Origin: Paraburkholderia sp. D15
GTDB lineage: Bacteria > Pseudomonadota > Gammaproteobacteria > Burkholderiales > Burkholderiaceae
DNA: 64,000 nt
Direction: 5' to 3'
Assembly (NCBI RefSeq): GCF_029910215.1
Contig: NZ_CP110396.1
Span: 2,418,001 to 2,482,000, forward strand
Shown: piece by piece, positions 42,715 through 51,690 of the stretch
Position numbering within the stretch: position 1 is the stretch's first letter
Layout of the letters: the number at the start of each line of letters is the position of its first letter
Notes under the pieces: model-generated
The model's database searches: none
The model's input: only the letters and a program-made list of their open reading frames with translations
Told to the model about the DNA's origin: nothing
Position numbers and translations under genes: made by a program

Positions 42715-43515
42715 TTACTGGCGTCGCGGCGCGAGGGTTTGCCGCTTCGTTTCGAGTTGCGTGACGACGCGTTGCAGGGTCCGCTCGGCGGTCCCGGGCA
42801 TTTGCACGAACTTGCAGCCGATCACATAACGGCGGTCGCCCTTCGGCGTGGTCAGGCGGCGCGGCGCGACGATTTCCAGATCGAGGCGCAGCGAGCCGAA
42901 CGCGCCGAGTTGCAGCGTGACGTCGCGCAGCACGGTGCCGGTGCCGAGCGAGCCGAAACGGTCGTCGGCGGTATTCAGCGCGATGCCGCCGAGCGACAGG
43001 TCCTGCAATTCCAGCCGGAACGAGCCGCCGTTTTCGTACGCGCCGCTCGCGATGTACGGATCGAGCACCGGCGTCTGCACGCGGAAGAACTCGCGGCGTT
43101 GCACGTAGTAGAGCAGGGTCGGGAAGGACACCTCGAAGGCGGGCAAGCCGTCGAATACGGTGAGCGTCGCGTTGAGCGTCGTGAACTCGGTGCGGATGCC
43201 GCCGGGCAGGCTGCGGAATGTCAGTTGACGCGCGGTGGGCAGCGCGCGGTTGTCGTCGGCGATATTGCCGGCGTCGAACGTGAAGCGCGCGTTGCGCGAG
43301 TCCACGTCGAGCAGTTGCGTGACGATCTGCCGTGCGTTGTTGCGCGTGTCGATGAATTCCACCGTGACGAAGTCCTGATTCGCCACGAGGTGGCGCAGGC
43401 AGACGGCGATCTGCAACGGATGGCGTTGCGCGAAGGGTTCGTCCGCGCGTTGGCCCGGGGTCGATTCGGCAACGGCGGCGTCCGGCTGGAGTTCGGCGAT
43501 CATTGGAGTACCCAT
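42715..43515 (-). CDS. ycgR: YcgR-type flagellar brake protein, c-di-GMP-binding PilZ domain
   Basis: 266 residues. N-terminal YcgR domain (about 30-140: QIAVCLRHLVANQDFVTVEFIDTRNNARQIVTQLLDVD ... FPTLLYYVQRREFFRV) and C-terminal PilZ domain (about 145-250). The c-di-GMP-binding motifs are present: QRREFFRV (RxxxR) and DLSLGG (DxSxxG). When loaded with c-di-GMP it slows or biases the flagellar motor. Two ATGs (43515 and 43503) have no convincing ribosome-binding site; I use the first. Single-gene unit; physically far from flhDC but functionally linked. Confidence 0.92.
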   Translation of the reverse strand: MGTPMIAELQPDAAVAESTPGQRADEPFAQRHPLQIAVCLRHLVANQDFVTVEFIDTRNNARQIVTQLLDVDSRNARFTFDAGNIADDNRALPTARQLTFRSLPGGIRTEFTTLNATLTVFDGLPAFEVSFPTLLYYVQRREFFRVQTPVLDPYIASGAYENGGSFRLELQDLSLGGIALNTADDRFGSLGTGTVLRDVTLQLGAFGSLRLDLEIVAPRRLTTPKGDRRYVIGCKFVQMPGTAERTLQRVVTQLETKRQTLAPRRQ

Positions 43516-43842
43516 GCGTGTGGTCGTGTGGTGGCCCTGGCCTGGCCGGTTGGGGAGCGGGCCGACATGACGTCATGCCGGCGCTCGGCCTTTGCGGGGA
43601 TATCTGCAGAGACCGTGCCAACTGCATGGGAGGTGGGGGCGAACGCGGTGGCGTACGCGCGACGCTTGTGCGGCGAGGGTTCGCGAGTGCGGGGCCGGCG
43701 CGGGGAGCGGCGTTATGCAGCGCTTGCTACGTAACGCGCACGCGAGTGTTACGGGCGTTACGGGCCTTTGGGGTGTGATGGAGATGAGGGGACGTGGCTT
43801 GCGTGCGAAGGTCGCGACAATCCTGAGGACCGTACGACGGCG
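43516..43842. other. intergenic region, nothing recognised
   Basis: 327 bp between ycgR and the LacI gene, GC-rich, holding only a short GTTACGGGC direct repeat near 43748-43766. No gene, terminator or operator could be supported. Confidence 0.4.
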
Positions 43843-44892
43843 TCACCGCGCGCGCGGCGCGCCGGTCGATGCGCGCACCACCAGTTCGGGCGGCGACGAA
43901 ATGCGCATCGGCACCTCGCTCGTGCCGCGTCCCGCCTGCCCATACGACGACTCGATCAGCTCGCGCAACAGCGACACCGCGAGGCCGGCCACCTCGACGG
44001 TCGGCACGGCGACCGTCGTCAACGCGGGACGCGATTCGCGCGCGAGCTGAATGTCGGTGATGCCGATCACCGACAGATCGTCCGGCACGCGCAGACCGAG
44101 GTCCGCGGCGGCGTGCATCGCGCCGAGCGCCGGCAGGTCGTTGGTCGCGAAAATCGCGGTGAGTGCGGGGTCGGCTTCGAGTAGCGCGCGGGCTGCGTCA
44201 TAGCCGCCTTGAACGGTATCCACCGCGTGCTGGACACGGCTGTCCGGCGCGGCCGCCGCGCCCATCACGCCCGCTGCGCTCAAGGCATCGACGAAACCCT
44301 GATACCGCGCCGCATGAATACCCGACGCCTTGCTGCCGACGATCGCACCGATCCGCCGATGCCCGAGCGTCAGCAGATGCGCGCCCGCCAGCTCCCCCGC
44401 GAGGCGGAAATCCACCGCGACGCACGGCAGGCCGGGCGGCTCGCTGGGCCGCTCCCACATGCACAGCACGACCGGCGTGCCGCGCGCTTCCGTGGTGTGC
44501 AGGTCGGCGAAATCGAGGTTCGCGTTCGTCACCAGCACGCCTTCGGACAGCGTGCCGGCAATCTGGTCGAGATACGCGCGGCCGGTCTGCGGATCTTCAT
44601 TCGTATTGCAGATGATCACGAAGTGGCCGCTCTCGCGCGCCGCGCGTTCGACGGCCAGCGCGAACTCCGGATAGAACGGATTGGCGATGCTCGACACCAT
44701 CAACGCGAGCGTCGGCGCGCGGCCCTCGGCGAGCGCGCGGGCGGCGAGGTGCGGACGGTAGCCGAGCGCATCGACGGCATCGAGCACCCGCTGGCGGGTC
44801 TGCTCGCCGACGCGGCCGCGATTGCGCAACACGTTGGAAACCGTGGCGGGGGTGACGCCGGCATGGCGGGCAACTTCGCTGAGTGTTGTCAT
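43843..44892 (-). CDS. LacI/GalR family repressor
   Basis: 349 residues. HTH and hinge helix: TTLSEVARHAGVTPATVSNVLRNRGRVGEQTRQRVLDAVDALGYRPHLAARAL; effector domain: LALMVSSIANPFYPEFALAVERAARESGHFVIICNTNEDP ... AIFATNDLPALGAMHAAADLGLRVPDDLSVIGITD. Divergent from the galactoside ABC/GH42 operon, with a LacI-type operator between them, so it most probably represses that operon and itself. Inducer probably galactose or a galactoside. Confidence 0.94.
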   Translation of the reverse strand: MTTLSEVARHAGVTPATVSNVLRNRGRVGEQTRQRVLDAVDALGYRPHLAARALAEGRAPTLALMVSSIANPFYPEFALAVERAARESGHFVIICNTNEDPQTGRAYLDQIAGTLSEGVLVTNANLDFADLHTTEARGTPVVLCMWERPSEPPGLPCVAVDFRLAGELAGAHLLTLGHRRIGAIVGSKASGIHAARYQGFVDALSAAGVMGAAAAPDSRVQHAVDTVQGGYDAARALLEADPALTAIFATNDLPALGAMHAAADLGLRVPDDLSVIGITDIQLARESRPALTTVAVPTVEVAGLAVSLLRELIESSYGQAGRGTSEVPMRISSPPELVVRASTGAPRAR

Positions 44893-45031
44893 GGCGCAAT
44901 CAATATATGGGACGGCTGCCCGGCATTTGCATCGACGGCAAAGGCGGGGCACCATCTATCTCACAAACAAACGATATCGGAGACAGGCAACACCCAGCGA
45001 TCGCATGCGGTCGATTTTTTTCGGGTTTGCT

Positions 45032-45047
45032 GATTAAGCGCTTAATC
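45032..45047. promoter_or_regulatory. LacI-type operator
   Basis: GATTAAGCGCTTAATC, perfect 16-bp palindrome with a central CG, as expected of a LacI/GalR family operator, 38 bp before the first gene of the operon and between it and the lacI-type gene. A shorter GATTAAATC lies at 45062-45070 and may be a second weak site. Confidence 0.8.
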
Positions 45048-45084
45048 TCCGACTTCGAGCCGATTAAATCACGGAGTCGATGCG

Positions 45085-46239
45085 ATGGCGAGCATTTCCT
45101 TAAGAGGCGTGCAGAAAGCGTATGGCGACGGCGCGCCGGTGATTCGCGACGTCGATCTGGAGATCGGCGAGAACGAGTTCTGCGTATTTCTCGGGCCCTC
45201 CGGCTGCGGCAAGTCGACCTTGCTGCGCATGATCGCCGGGCTCGAAGACGTGACGGACGGCGACCTGTCGATCGGCGGGCGCCTCGTCAACGACATCCCG
45301 GCCGCGCAACGCGGCGTGGCGATGGTGTTCCAGAGCTACGCGCTGTTTCCGCACATGACCGTGTTCGAGAACATGGCCTTCGGCCTGAAACTCGCCAAAA
45401 CCCCCAGGGACGAAATCGACCGCAAGGTGCGGGAGGCTGCGCGCATCCTGCAACTGGAAGCGTTGCTCGAGCGCCGGCCGAAGGCGCTCTCCGGCGGCCA
45501 GCGGCAACGCGTGGCGATCGGCCGCGCGATCGTGCGCGAGCCCGGCGTGTTTCTGTTCGACGAACCGCTGTCGAATCTCGACGCCACGCTGCGCGGCCAG
45601 ACGCGGATCGAAATCGCGCGGCTGCACAAGCAGTTCGCCAAAGCCAGCGTGGTCTACGTGACGCACGACCAGATCGAGGCGATGACGCTCGCCGACAAGA
45701 TCGTGCTGCTGCACGCGGGCAAGGACACCGAGCGGTACGGCAGCATTGCGCAGATCGGTGCGCCGCTCGAGTTGTATCACCGGCCGCGCAGCCGCTTCGT
45801 CGCGGGTTTCATCGGCTCGCCGCGGATGAATTTTCTGCCGGGACGGGTCGCGTCGATCGATCGGCAAGGCGTGCTCGTGACGCTCGATCACACGTCTGAA
45901 AACGTGCGCGTGCCGGTGAATGGCGACGGCCTCGCCGTCGCGCAGCCGGTCACGCTCGGCGTGCGCCCCGAGCACCTCGAATTCGTCGATGCCGCTTCGG
46001 CCGCGACCGGCGACGCGGTGCTGACCCGCACGGTCTCGCTGGTCGAACAGCTCGGCGAACACAGCTACGTGCACCTCGATCAGCCCGGCGACACGGTCCT
46101 GATCGCGAAAGCGCCGGGCGACACGCGGCTCGAACCCGGCGCTGACGCCCATCTGCGCGTGCCGCATGCGGCCTGCCATTTGTTTACCGAGGACGGCTTC
46201 GCCGCCGCTCCGCTCGAATCCGTCGAACACTACGCATAG
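45085..46239 (+). CDS. carbohydrate ABC transporter ATPase, MalK/UgpC type
   Basis: 384 residues. ATPase domain 1-235: Walker [11 protein letters not shown]-loop [10 protein letters not shown], signature [13 protein letters not shown], Walker [16 protein letters not shown], switch His TH in VTHDQIEA; C-terminal MalK-type OB domain from about 240 ([26 protein letters not shown]). First gene of the galactoside operon, 12 bp before the GH42 gene. Energises the two permeases encoded downstream. Confidence 0.95.
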   Translation: MASISLRGVQKAYGDGAPVIRDVDLEIGENEFCVFLGPSGCGKSTLLRMIAGLEDVTDGDLSIGGRLVNDIPAAQRGVAMVFQSYALFPHMTVFENMAFGLKLAKTPRDEIDRKVREAARILQLEALLERRPKALSGGQRQRVAIGRAIVREPGVFLFDEPLSNLDATLRGQTRIEIARLHKQFAKASVVYVTHDQIEAMTLADKIVLLHAGKDTERYGSIAQIGAPLELYHRPRSRFVAGFIGSPRMNFLPGRVASIDRQGVLVTLDHTSENVRVPVNGDGLAVAQPVTLGVRPEHLEFVDAASAATGDAVLTRTVSLVEQLGEHSYVHLDQPGDTVLIAKAPGDTRLEPGADAHLRVPHAACHLFTEDGFAAAPLESVEHYA

Positions 46240-46250
46240 AGGACATTCGG

Positions 46251-48251
46251 ATGCGCCTAGGAGTCTGTTATTACCCGGAACACTGGCCCGAGTCGATGTG
46301 GGCCGACGACGCCCGCCGCATGAAGGCGCTCGGCATCGAGCAGGTGCGGATCGCCGAATTCGCGTGGAGCCGCATCGAGCCGACGCCCGGCGAATACGAC
46401 TGGGGCTGGCTGGACCGCGCGATCGACGTGCTCGGCGCGGCCGGCTTGCAGGTCGTCATGTGCACGCCGACGGCGACGCCGCCTAAATGGTTGATCGACC
46501 GTCATTCCGACATTCTCGCGATCGGTGCGGACGGGCGTCCCCGCGCGTTCGGCTCGCGGCGCCACTACGATTTTTCATCGCCGTCGTATTTCGTTGCGTC
46601 GGAGAAGATCTGCACGGCGGTGGCCGAGCGTTACGGCAAGCATCCAGCCGTCGCTTACTGGCAGACGGATAACGAATTCGGCTGCCATCACACGGTGGTC
46701 AGCTATTCGCCGGCGGCCGTCGGGCGTTTTCGCGAGTGGCTGAAGGCCCGCTACACGACGGTCGATGCGTTGAACCGCGCGTGGGGCACGGTGTTCTGGA
46801 GCATGGAATACCGCAGCTTCGACGAGATCGATGCGCCGGTCGCGACCGTGACCGAGGCGCATCCGTCGCATCGTCTCGACTATCGGCGCTTCGCGTCCGA
46901 CGAGGTCGCGCGCTACAACCGCATGCAGGTGGAGATCATTCGCGCGCATTCGCCGGGGCGGCCGGTCGCGCACAACTTCATGCAGTTGTTCACCGAGTTC
47001 GATCACTACAAGGTCGCCGCCGATCTCGACGTCGCGTCGTGGGACAGCTATCCGCTCGGTGCGCTCGAAGAGCAATGGTTCGCGCCCGAGGTGAAGGCGC
47101 GCTGGCTGCGCAGCGGCCATCCGGACTTTGCGTCGTTCAATCACGATGTGTATCGCGGCATGTCGAAGCTGCCGTTCTGGGTGATGGAGCAGCAGCCGGG
47201 GCCGGTGAACTGGGCGTTGTGGAATCCCGCGCCGTTGCCGGGCATGGTGCGGCTATGGAGCTGGGAAGCGTTCGCGCACGGCGCGGGTTGCGTGTCGTAT
47301 TTCCGCTGGCGCCAGGCGCCGTTCGCGCAGGAGCAGATGCATGCCGGACTGAATACGCCGGACAACCGGCTCGACATTGGCGGCAACGAAGCGGCCCAGG
47401 TGGCGGACGAGATTCGCGCGGTGCTGGCGGCGGATGCCGATGCGAACGCGACGATCCGCGCGAAGGTCGCGCTGATCTACGACTACGAAGCGAAGTGGCT
47501 GTTCGAGATTCATCCGCAGGGGGCGGACTTTCACTATCCGCGCTTCGCGTTCGAGTACTACTCGGCGCTGCGTGCGCTGGGTCTCGATGTCGATGTCGTG
47601 CCGGTCAATGCGCCGCTGGACGGTTACCGCATGATCGTGGTGCCGCCGCTGCCGGTGGTGCCGGACGATCTGGGCGCGCGGCTCGCGCATTCGGGCGCGC
47701 AGGTGGTGATCGGGCCGCGCAGCGGGTCGAAGACCGCCGATCTGCAGATTCCCGCGAATCTGCCGCCGGGCGCGTTGACCTCGGTGTTGCCGCTGCGCGT
47801 GTGGCGCGTGGAATCGATGCGGCCGAATGTGACGGAGGCGGTGCGCTTCGTCGATGGCGCGGACCGAGGCGAGGCAGCGGAAGGTGTCGACGGATACGCG
47901 CGGCATTGGCGCGATTTCATCGAAGCGGACACCCGCGCCGATACATCGCTCGACGTGATCGCAAGCTTTGATGACGGCCATCCCGCTTACGTGCAGAGCG
48001 GAACGTTCCACTACCTCGCGAGCCTGTTCGACGATACGCTGACCACGCGCCTCTTCGCGCGAATCGCCGCACAGGCCGGCCTCGACACGACGCAGCCCGG
48101 CGACACGATCCGCATCAGCCGGCGCGGCGCGCTGACCTACGTGTTCAACTACGGCGATCAGACGCATACGCTCGCCGATATCGACGACGCGGCGTTCGTG
48201 GCCGGGTCGCGCGCGGTCGAACCGCAAGGCGTCGCGATTTACCGATCCTGA
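46251..48251 (+). CDS. beta-galactosidase, glycoside hydrolase family 42
   Basis: 666 residues. N-terminal TIM barrel: [54 protein letters not shown]; acid/base Glu142 in [13 protein letters not shown]; nucleophile Glu313 in [14 protein letters not shown], spacing as in known GH42 enzymes. Middle and C-terminal domains (trimerisation and beta domain) follow. No signal peptide, so it acts in the cytoplasm on imported galactosides, probably plant-derived galacto-oligosaccharides. Second gene of the operon, ATG 11 bases after the ATPase stop. Confidence 0.94.
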   Translation: MRLGVCYYPEHWPESMWADDARRMKALGIEQVRIAEFAWSRIEPTPGEYDWGWLDRAIDVLGAAGLQVVMCTPTATPPKWLIDRHSDILAIGADGRPRAFGSRRHYDFSSPSYFVASEKICTAVAERYGKHPAVAYWQTDNEFGCHHTVVSYSPAAVGRFREWLKARYTTVDALNRAWGTVFWSMEYRSFDEIDAPVATVTEAHPSHRLDYRRFASDEVARYNRMQVEIIRAHSPGRPVAHNFMQLFTEFDHYKVAADLDVASWDSYPLGALEEQWFAPEVKARWLRSGHPDFASFNHDVYRGMSKLPFWVMEQQPGPVNWALWNPAPLPGMVRLWSWEAFAHGAGCVSYFRWRQAPFAQEQMHAGLNTPDNRLDIGGNEAAQVADEIRAVLAADADANATIRAKVALIYDYEAKWLFEIHPQGADFHYPRFAFEYYSALRALGLDVDVVPVNAPLDGYRMIVVPPLPVVPDDLGARLAHSGAQVVIGPRSGSKTADLQIPANLPPGALTSVLPLRVWRVESMRPNVTEAVRFVDGADRGEAAEGVDGYARHWRDFIEADTRADTSLDVIASFDDGHPAYVQSGTFHYLASLFDDTLTTRLFARIAAQAGLDTTQPGDTIRISRRGALTYVFNYGDQTHTLADIDDAAFVAGSRAVEPQGVAIYRS

Positions 48252-48320
48252 ACACGGCTTCCAGTCATTCCACGCAGCAAACACAACGACGCAAAACCAG
48301 GCACAAAGGAGACAGGCAAC

Positions 48321-49577
48321 ATGAAACTCAAACCGGGCAAGATGCTGTTGACACTCGCGCTGGCTGCGGCGGCCGCGGGAACGTCCGTCGTCGGCACGGC
48401 GGCGCACGCGGGCACGCTGACCGCCAACATCGCGTTCAAGGGCGCGAGTCAGCGCGCGGTCTGGCAAGCGGTCGTCGACGACTTCAAGAAGGCGCATCCT
48501 GGCATCGACGTGAAGGTGTCGTTCATCGACGAGGAGGCGTACAAGGTGCAACTGCCGGGCTGGCTCTCGACCGTCGCGCCGGACATCGTCAACTGGCACG
48601 ACGGCGAGCGCATGGCGTATTACGCGCAGCGCGGCCTGTTCGAGGACCTGAGCGGCGACTGGGCGAAGAACGGCTGGAACGACATGTACGCGTCGACGAA
48701 GGAAGCCTCGTCGTACAAGGGCAAGCAATACGCCGCGCCGACCGTGTACTACTCGTGGGGGATGTTCTATCGCAAGGATCTCTTCCAGAAGGTCGGCATT
48801 GCCGCCGAACCGAAAACCTGGGACCAGTTTCTCGACGCCTGCAAGAAGCTGAAAGCCGCCGGCATCGCGCCGATCGCGGTGGCGGGCCGCGATTCGTGGA
48901 CGCTCGCCGGCTGGTTCGACTATCTGGACCTGCGCCTGAACGGCAACGCGTTCCATCAGAAGCTGATGGCGGGCGATATCGCCTACACCGATCCGCGCGT
49001 GAAGAAGGTCTACACGACGTGGAAGCAATTGATCGACGCGGGTTATTTCATCGACAACTCGCTCTCCTACGATCTGGATGCGGTGCAGCCGTTCCTGTTC
49101 CAGGGCAAGGCCGCGATGATGCTGATGGGCACCTTCATCACCGGCGGGTTCCCGCCGAACGTGAAGCAGGAGATGGGCTACTTCCAGTTCCCGATCATCG
49201 ACGCGAATGTGCCGACCGCCGAGGATGGTCCGGTCGAATCGCTGCATATTCCGTCGAAGGCGAAGAACAAGGCGGACGCGCATACCTTCCTCGCGTTCGT
49301 CGAAACGCCTGAGATCGGCGCGAAACTGGCGACGGGTCTCGGCTCGCTGTCGGCGAACAGCAAATCGCCGGAGCCGGAAGATCCGATCTCGAAGATCGGC
49401 TTCCAGATTCTGTCGAATACGAAGGGCGGCATTGCGCAGTTCTACGATCGCGACATGACGAAGGAAATGGCCGACGAAGGGATGAAGGGCATGCAGCAGT
49501 TCATCTCCGATCCGTCGAAACTCGACGCCGTGCTCGCGCAACTCGAACAGACCCGCAAGCGGATCTACAAGAAGTGA
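48321..49577 (+). CDS. galactoside ABC transporter substrate-binding protein
   Basis: 418 residues with a Sec signal (MLLTLALAAAAAGTSVVGTAAHA|G). Type II (MalE-like) binding fold: IAFKGASQRAVWQAVVDDFKKAHPGIDVKVSFIDEEAYKVQLPGWLSTVAPDIVNWHDGERMAYYAQRG and TVYYSWGMFYRKDLFQKVGIAAEPKTWDQFLDACKKLKAAGI. AGGAGACAG precedes the ATG. Delivers the sugar to the two permeases. Context indicates a beta-galactoside. Confidence 0.92.
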   Translation: MKLKPGKMLLTLALAAAAAGTSVVGTAAHAGTLTANIAFKGASQRAVWQAVVDDFKKAHPGIDVKVSFIDEEAYKVQLPGWLSTVAPDIVNWHDGERMAYYAQRGLFEDLSGDWAKNGWNDMYASTKEASSYKGKQYAAPTVYYSWGMFYRKDLFQKVGIAAEPKTWDQFLDACKKLKAAGIAPIAVAGRDSWTLAGWFDYLDLRLNGNAFHQKLMAGDIAYTDPRVKKVYTTWKQLIDAGYFIDNSLSYDLDAVQPFLFQGKAAMMLMGTFITGGFPPNVKQEMGYFQFPIIDANVPTAEDGPVESLHIPSKAKNKADAHTFLAFVETPEIGAKLATGLGSLSANSKSPEPEDPISKIGFQILSNTKGGIAQFYDRDMTKEMADEGMKGMQQFISDPSKLDAVLAQLEQTRKRIYKK

Positions 49578-49630
49578 GCGGCGGCGGCCGCGAGGCCGCT
49601 GCTTCGTCATTTTTGCTACTCGACAGGAGA

Positions 49631-50614
49631 ATGATCGTGTCGCAATCCGTCACCCGTCACACCGTCGGCGGTTCCGCCGAACCCGCGGGTCCGGGCTTGC
49701 CCGCGGCGGGCGGCGCGCTCGGCGGCCACCCGCGCCGGGCCGCGCGCCGGCGTGGACCGTCGCCGACCGCGCGCCGCCAGCGGCGGGCCGCATTCCTGTT
49801 CCTCGCGCCCGCCTGCGTGATGGTGGCCATCTATGTGATCTGGCCGATCCTGTCGACCATCCGTCTGAGCTTTTTCAACTGGGACGGGATGACCGAGCCG
49901 TCGTTCGTCGGGCTCGCGAATTACATCGAGCTGTTCCAGACGGCGACGTTCTATACGGCGCTGAAGAACAACCTGATCTGGCTGCTGCTGTTTCTGCTCG
50001 CGCCGCCGGCGGGTCTCGCGGTCGCGTTGTATCTGAACCAGGCGGTGGCGGGCATCCGCATCGTCAAGTCGCTGTTCTTCGCGCCGTTCGTGCTGTCCGG
50101 CGTGGTGGTCGGTCTGATCTTCTCGTGGTTTTACGATCCCACCTTCGGCCTGCTCGCGCTGATTCTCGGTCACGGCGTGCCGGTGCTCGGCGACCCGCGC
50201 TACGCGACGTTCGGGATCGTGTTCGCGGCGCTCTGGCCGCAAACGGCCTACTGCATGATTCTTTATCTGACCGGGCTGACGTCGTTGAACGCCGAACAGA
50301 TCGAGGCTGCGCGCATGGAAGGCGCGCACGGCTGGTCGATGCTGTGGCACGTGATCCTGCCGCAATTGCGGCCCACCACGTTCATGGCGATCGTCGTCAC
50401 CATCATCGGCGCGCTGCGCAGTTTCGATCTGATCTCGGTGATGACGGGCGGCGGTCCGTTCGAAAGCTCGACCGTGCTCGCTTATTACATGTACGACCAG
50501 GCGATCAAGTATTACCGCATCGGTTATTCGGCCGCGGTGGCCGTGGTGCTGTTCGGCATCATGCTGGTGTACATCGTCTATCACTTGCGGCGGATGCTGC
50601 GCGCCGAGCAATAA
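49631..50614 (+). CDS. sugar ABC transporter permease, MalF/LacF type
   Basis: 327 residues. A basic, Gly/Pro/Arg-rich cytoplasmic tail of about 55 residues precedes six helices; FLFLAPACVMVAIYVIWPILSTIRLSFFNWDG starts the membrane domain and the EAA loop is EQIEAARMEGAHGWSMLWHVILPQLRP. CAGGAGA precedes the ATG at 49631; a GTG at 49574 overlapping the previous gene is less likely. Works with the next permease. Confidence 0.92.
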   Translation: MIVSQSVTRHTVGGSAEPAGPGLPAAGGALGGHPRRAARRRGPSPTARRQRRAAFLFLAPACVMVAIYVIWPILSTIRLSFFNWDGMTEPSFVGLANYIELFQTATFYTALKNNLIWLLLFLLAPPAGLAVALYLNQAVAGIRIVKSLFFAPFVLSGVVVGLIFSWFYDPTFGLLALILGHGVPVLGDPRYATFGIVFAALWPQTAYCMILYLTGLTSLNAEQIEAARMEGAHGWSMLWHVILPQLRPTTFMAIVVTIIGALRSFDLISVMTGGGPFESSTVLAYYMYDQAIKYYRIGYSAAVAVVLFGIMLVYIVYHLRRMLRAEQ

Positions 50615-50624
50615 GGAGCCGTTC

Positions 50625-51476
50625 ATGTTTCCGATTCCGATCGACAAATGGAAGCCGGCAACGCGCCGCGTGTACAAACTCACGTTGCCGCTCGCGCTGC
50701 TGATCTGGCTGCTGCCGATGCTCGCGGTCCTCGTCACCTCGGTGCGCTCCACCGAGGAGTTGAGCGAAGGCAATTACTGGGGCTGGCCGAAGCACTTCGC
50801 GATGATCGACAACTACCGCGAGGCGCTGACCACCTCGCCGATGCTGCATTACTTCTGGAACAGCGTCCTGATCACGGTGCCGGCCGTGGTGGGATCGATC
50901 GCGCTCGCCGCGATGGCCGGTTTCGCGCTGGCCATCTACCGTTTTCGCGGCAACTCGACCTTGTTCGCCACCTTCGTCGCGGGCAATTTCGTGCCGGTGC
51001 AGGTACTGATGATCCCGGTGCGGGATCTGTCGTTGCAGCTCGGTCTCTTCAATACGGTCAGCGCGCTGATTCTGTTCCACGTGTCGTTTCAGACCGGCTT
51101 CTGCGCGCTGTTCCTGCGCAACTTCATCAAGCAGCTGCCGTTCGAGCTGGTCGAGGCGGCGCGCATCGAGGGGGCGAACGAGTGGACGGTGTTCTTCAGG
51201 ATCGTGCTGCCGCTGATTCGTCCCGCGCTGGCGGCGCTCGCGATCCTGGTGTTTACGTTCGTATGGAACGACTACTTCTGGGCGCTCTGCCTGACCCAGG
51301 GCGACGATGCCGCGCCGATCACCGTCGGCGTCGCCGCGCTGAAAGGGCAGTGGACCACCGCGTGGAACCTGGTGTCGGCGGGATCGATTCTGGCAGCGCT
51401 CCCATCGGTGGCGATGTTCTTCGCGATGCAGAAGCATTTCGTGGCGGGACTCACGTTCGGCGCGACGAAGGGATAG
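50625..51476 (+). CDS. sugar ABC transporter permease, MalG/LacG type
   Basis: 283 residues, six helices; TLPLALLIWLLPMLAVLVTSVRSTEEL opens the membrane domain and the EAA loop reads ELVEAARIEGANEWTVFFRIVLPLIRP. AAGGAGCC precedes the ATG, 10 bases after the preceding stop. Last gene of the operon, followed by a terminator. Confidence 0.93.
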   Translation: MFPIPIDKWKPATRRVYKLTLPLALLIWLLPMLAVLVTSVRSTEELSEGNYWGWPKHFAMIDNYREALTTSPMLHYFWNSVLITVPAVVGSIALAAMAGFALAIYRFRGNSTLFATFVAGNFVPVQVLMIPVRDLSLQLGLFNTVSALILFHVSFQTGFCALFLRNFIKQLPFELVEAARIEGANEWTVFFRIVLPLIRPALAALAILVFTFVWNDYFWALCLTQGDDAAPITVGVAALKGQWTTAWNLVSAGSILAALPSVAMFFAMQKHFVAGLTFGATKG

Positions 51477-51544
51477 CAAGCTGAATGGCGGCGCCCGAAC
51501 AGCCCGCGCATCGGCAAGATTTTCTGGTGATGGATGGAGAAGTT

Positions 51545-51569
51545 AGCCCGCCTCGCGCGGGCTTTTTTT
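51545..51569 (+). terminator. intrinsic terminator of the galactoside operon
   Basis: 7-bp stem AGCCCGC / GCGGGCT, 5-base loop, seven T. Located 68 bp after the last permease stop. Confidence 0.85.
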
Positions 51570-51690
51570 CGTCCGCACGCGCTTTTGTCTCCTGGGGGCC
51601 GGATGGTATGCTGGGGCGGACGTGCCGGCATGTCATTCAACAAGAGCAGCTTCAGGTTCTGAAGCACGAACGACCAAGACAAAGAGCAAC

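Noticed and set aside
47253..49610. Long minus-strand open frame (785 codons) opposite the GH42 and binding-protein genes
   Set aside because: Shadow frame of high-GC coding DNA; Arg/Asp/Gln-rich with no recognisable domain, and the opposite strand encodes proteins with intact active sites.
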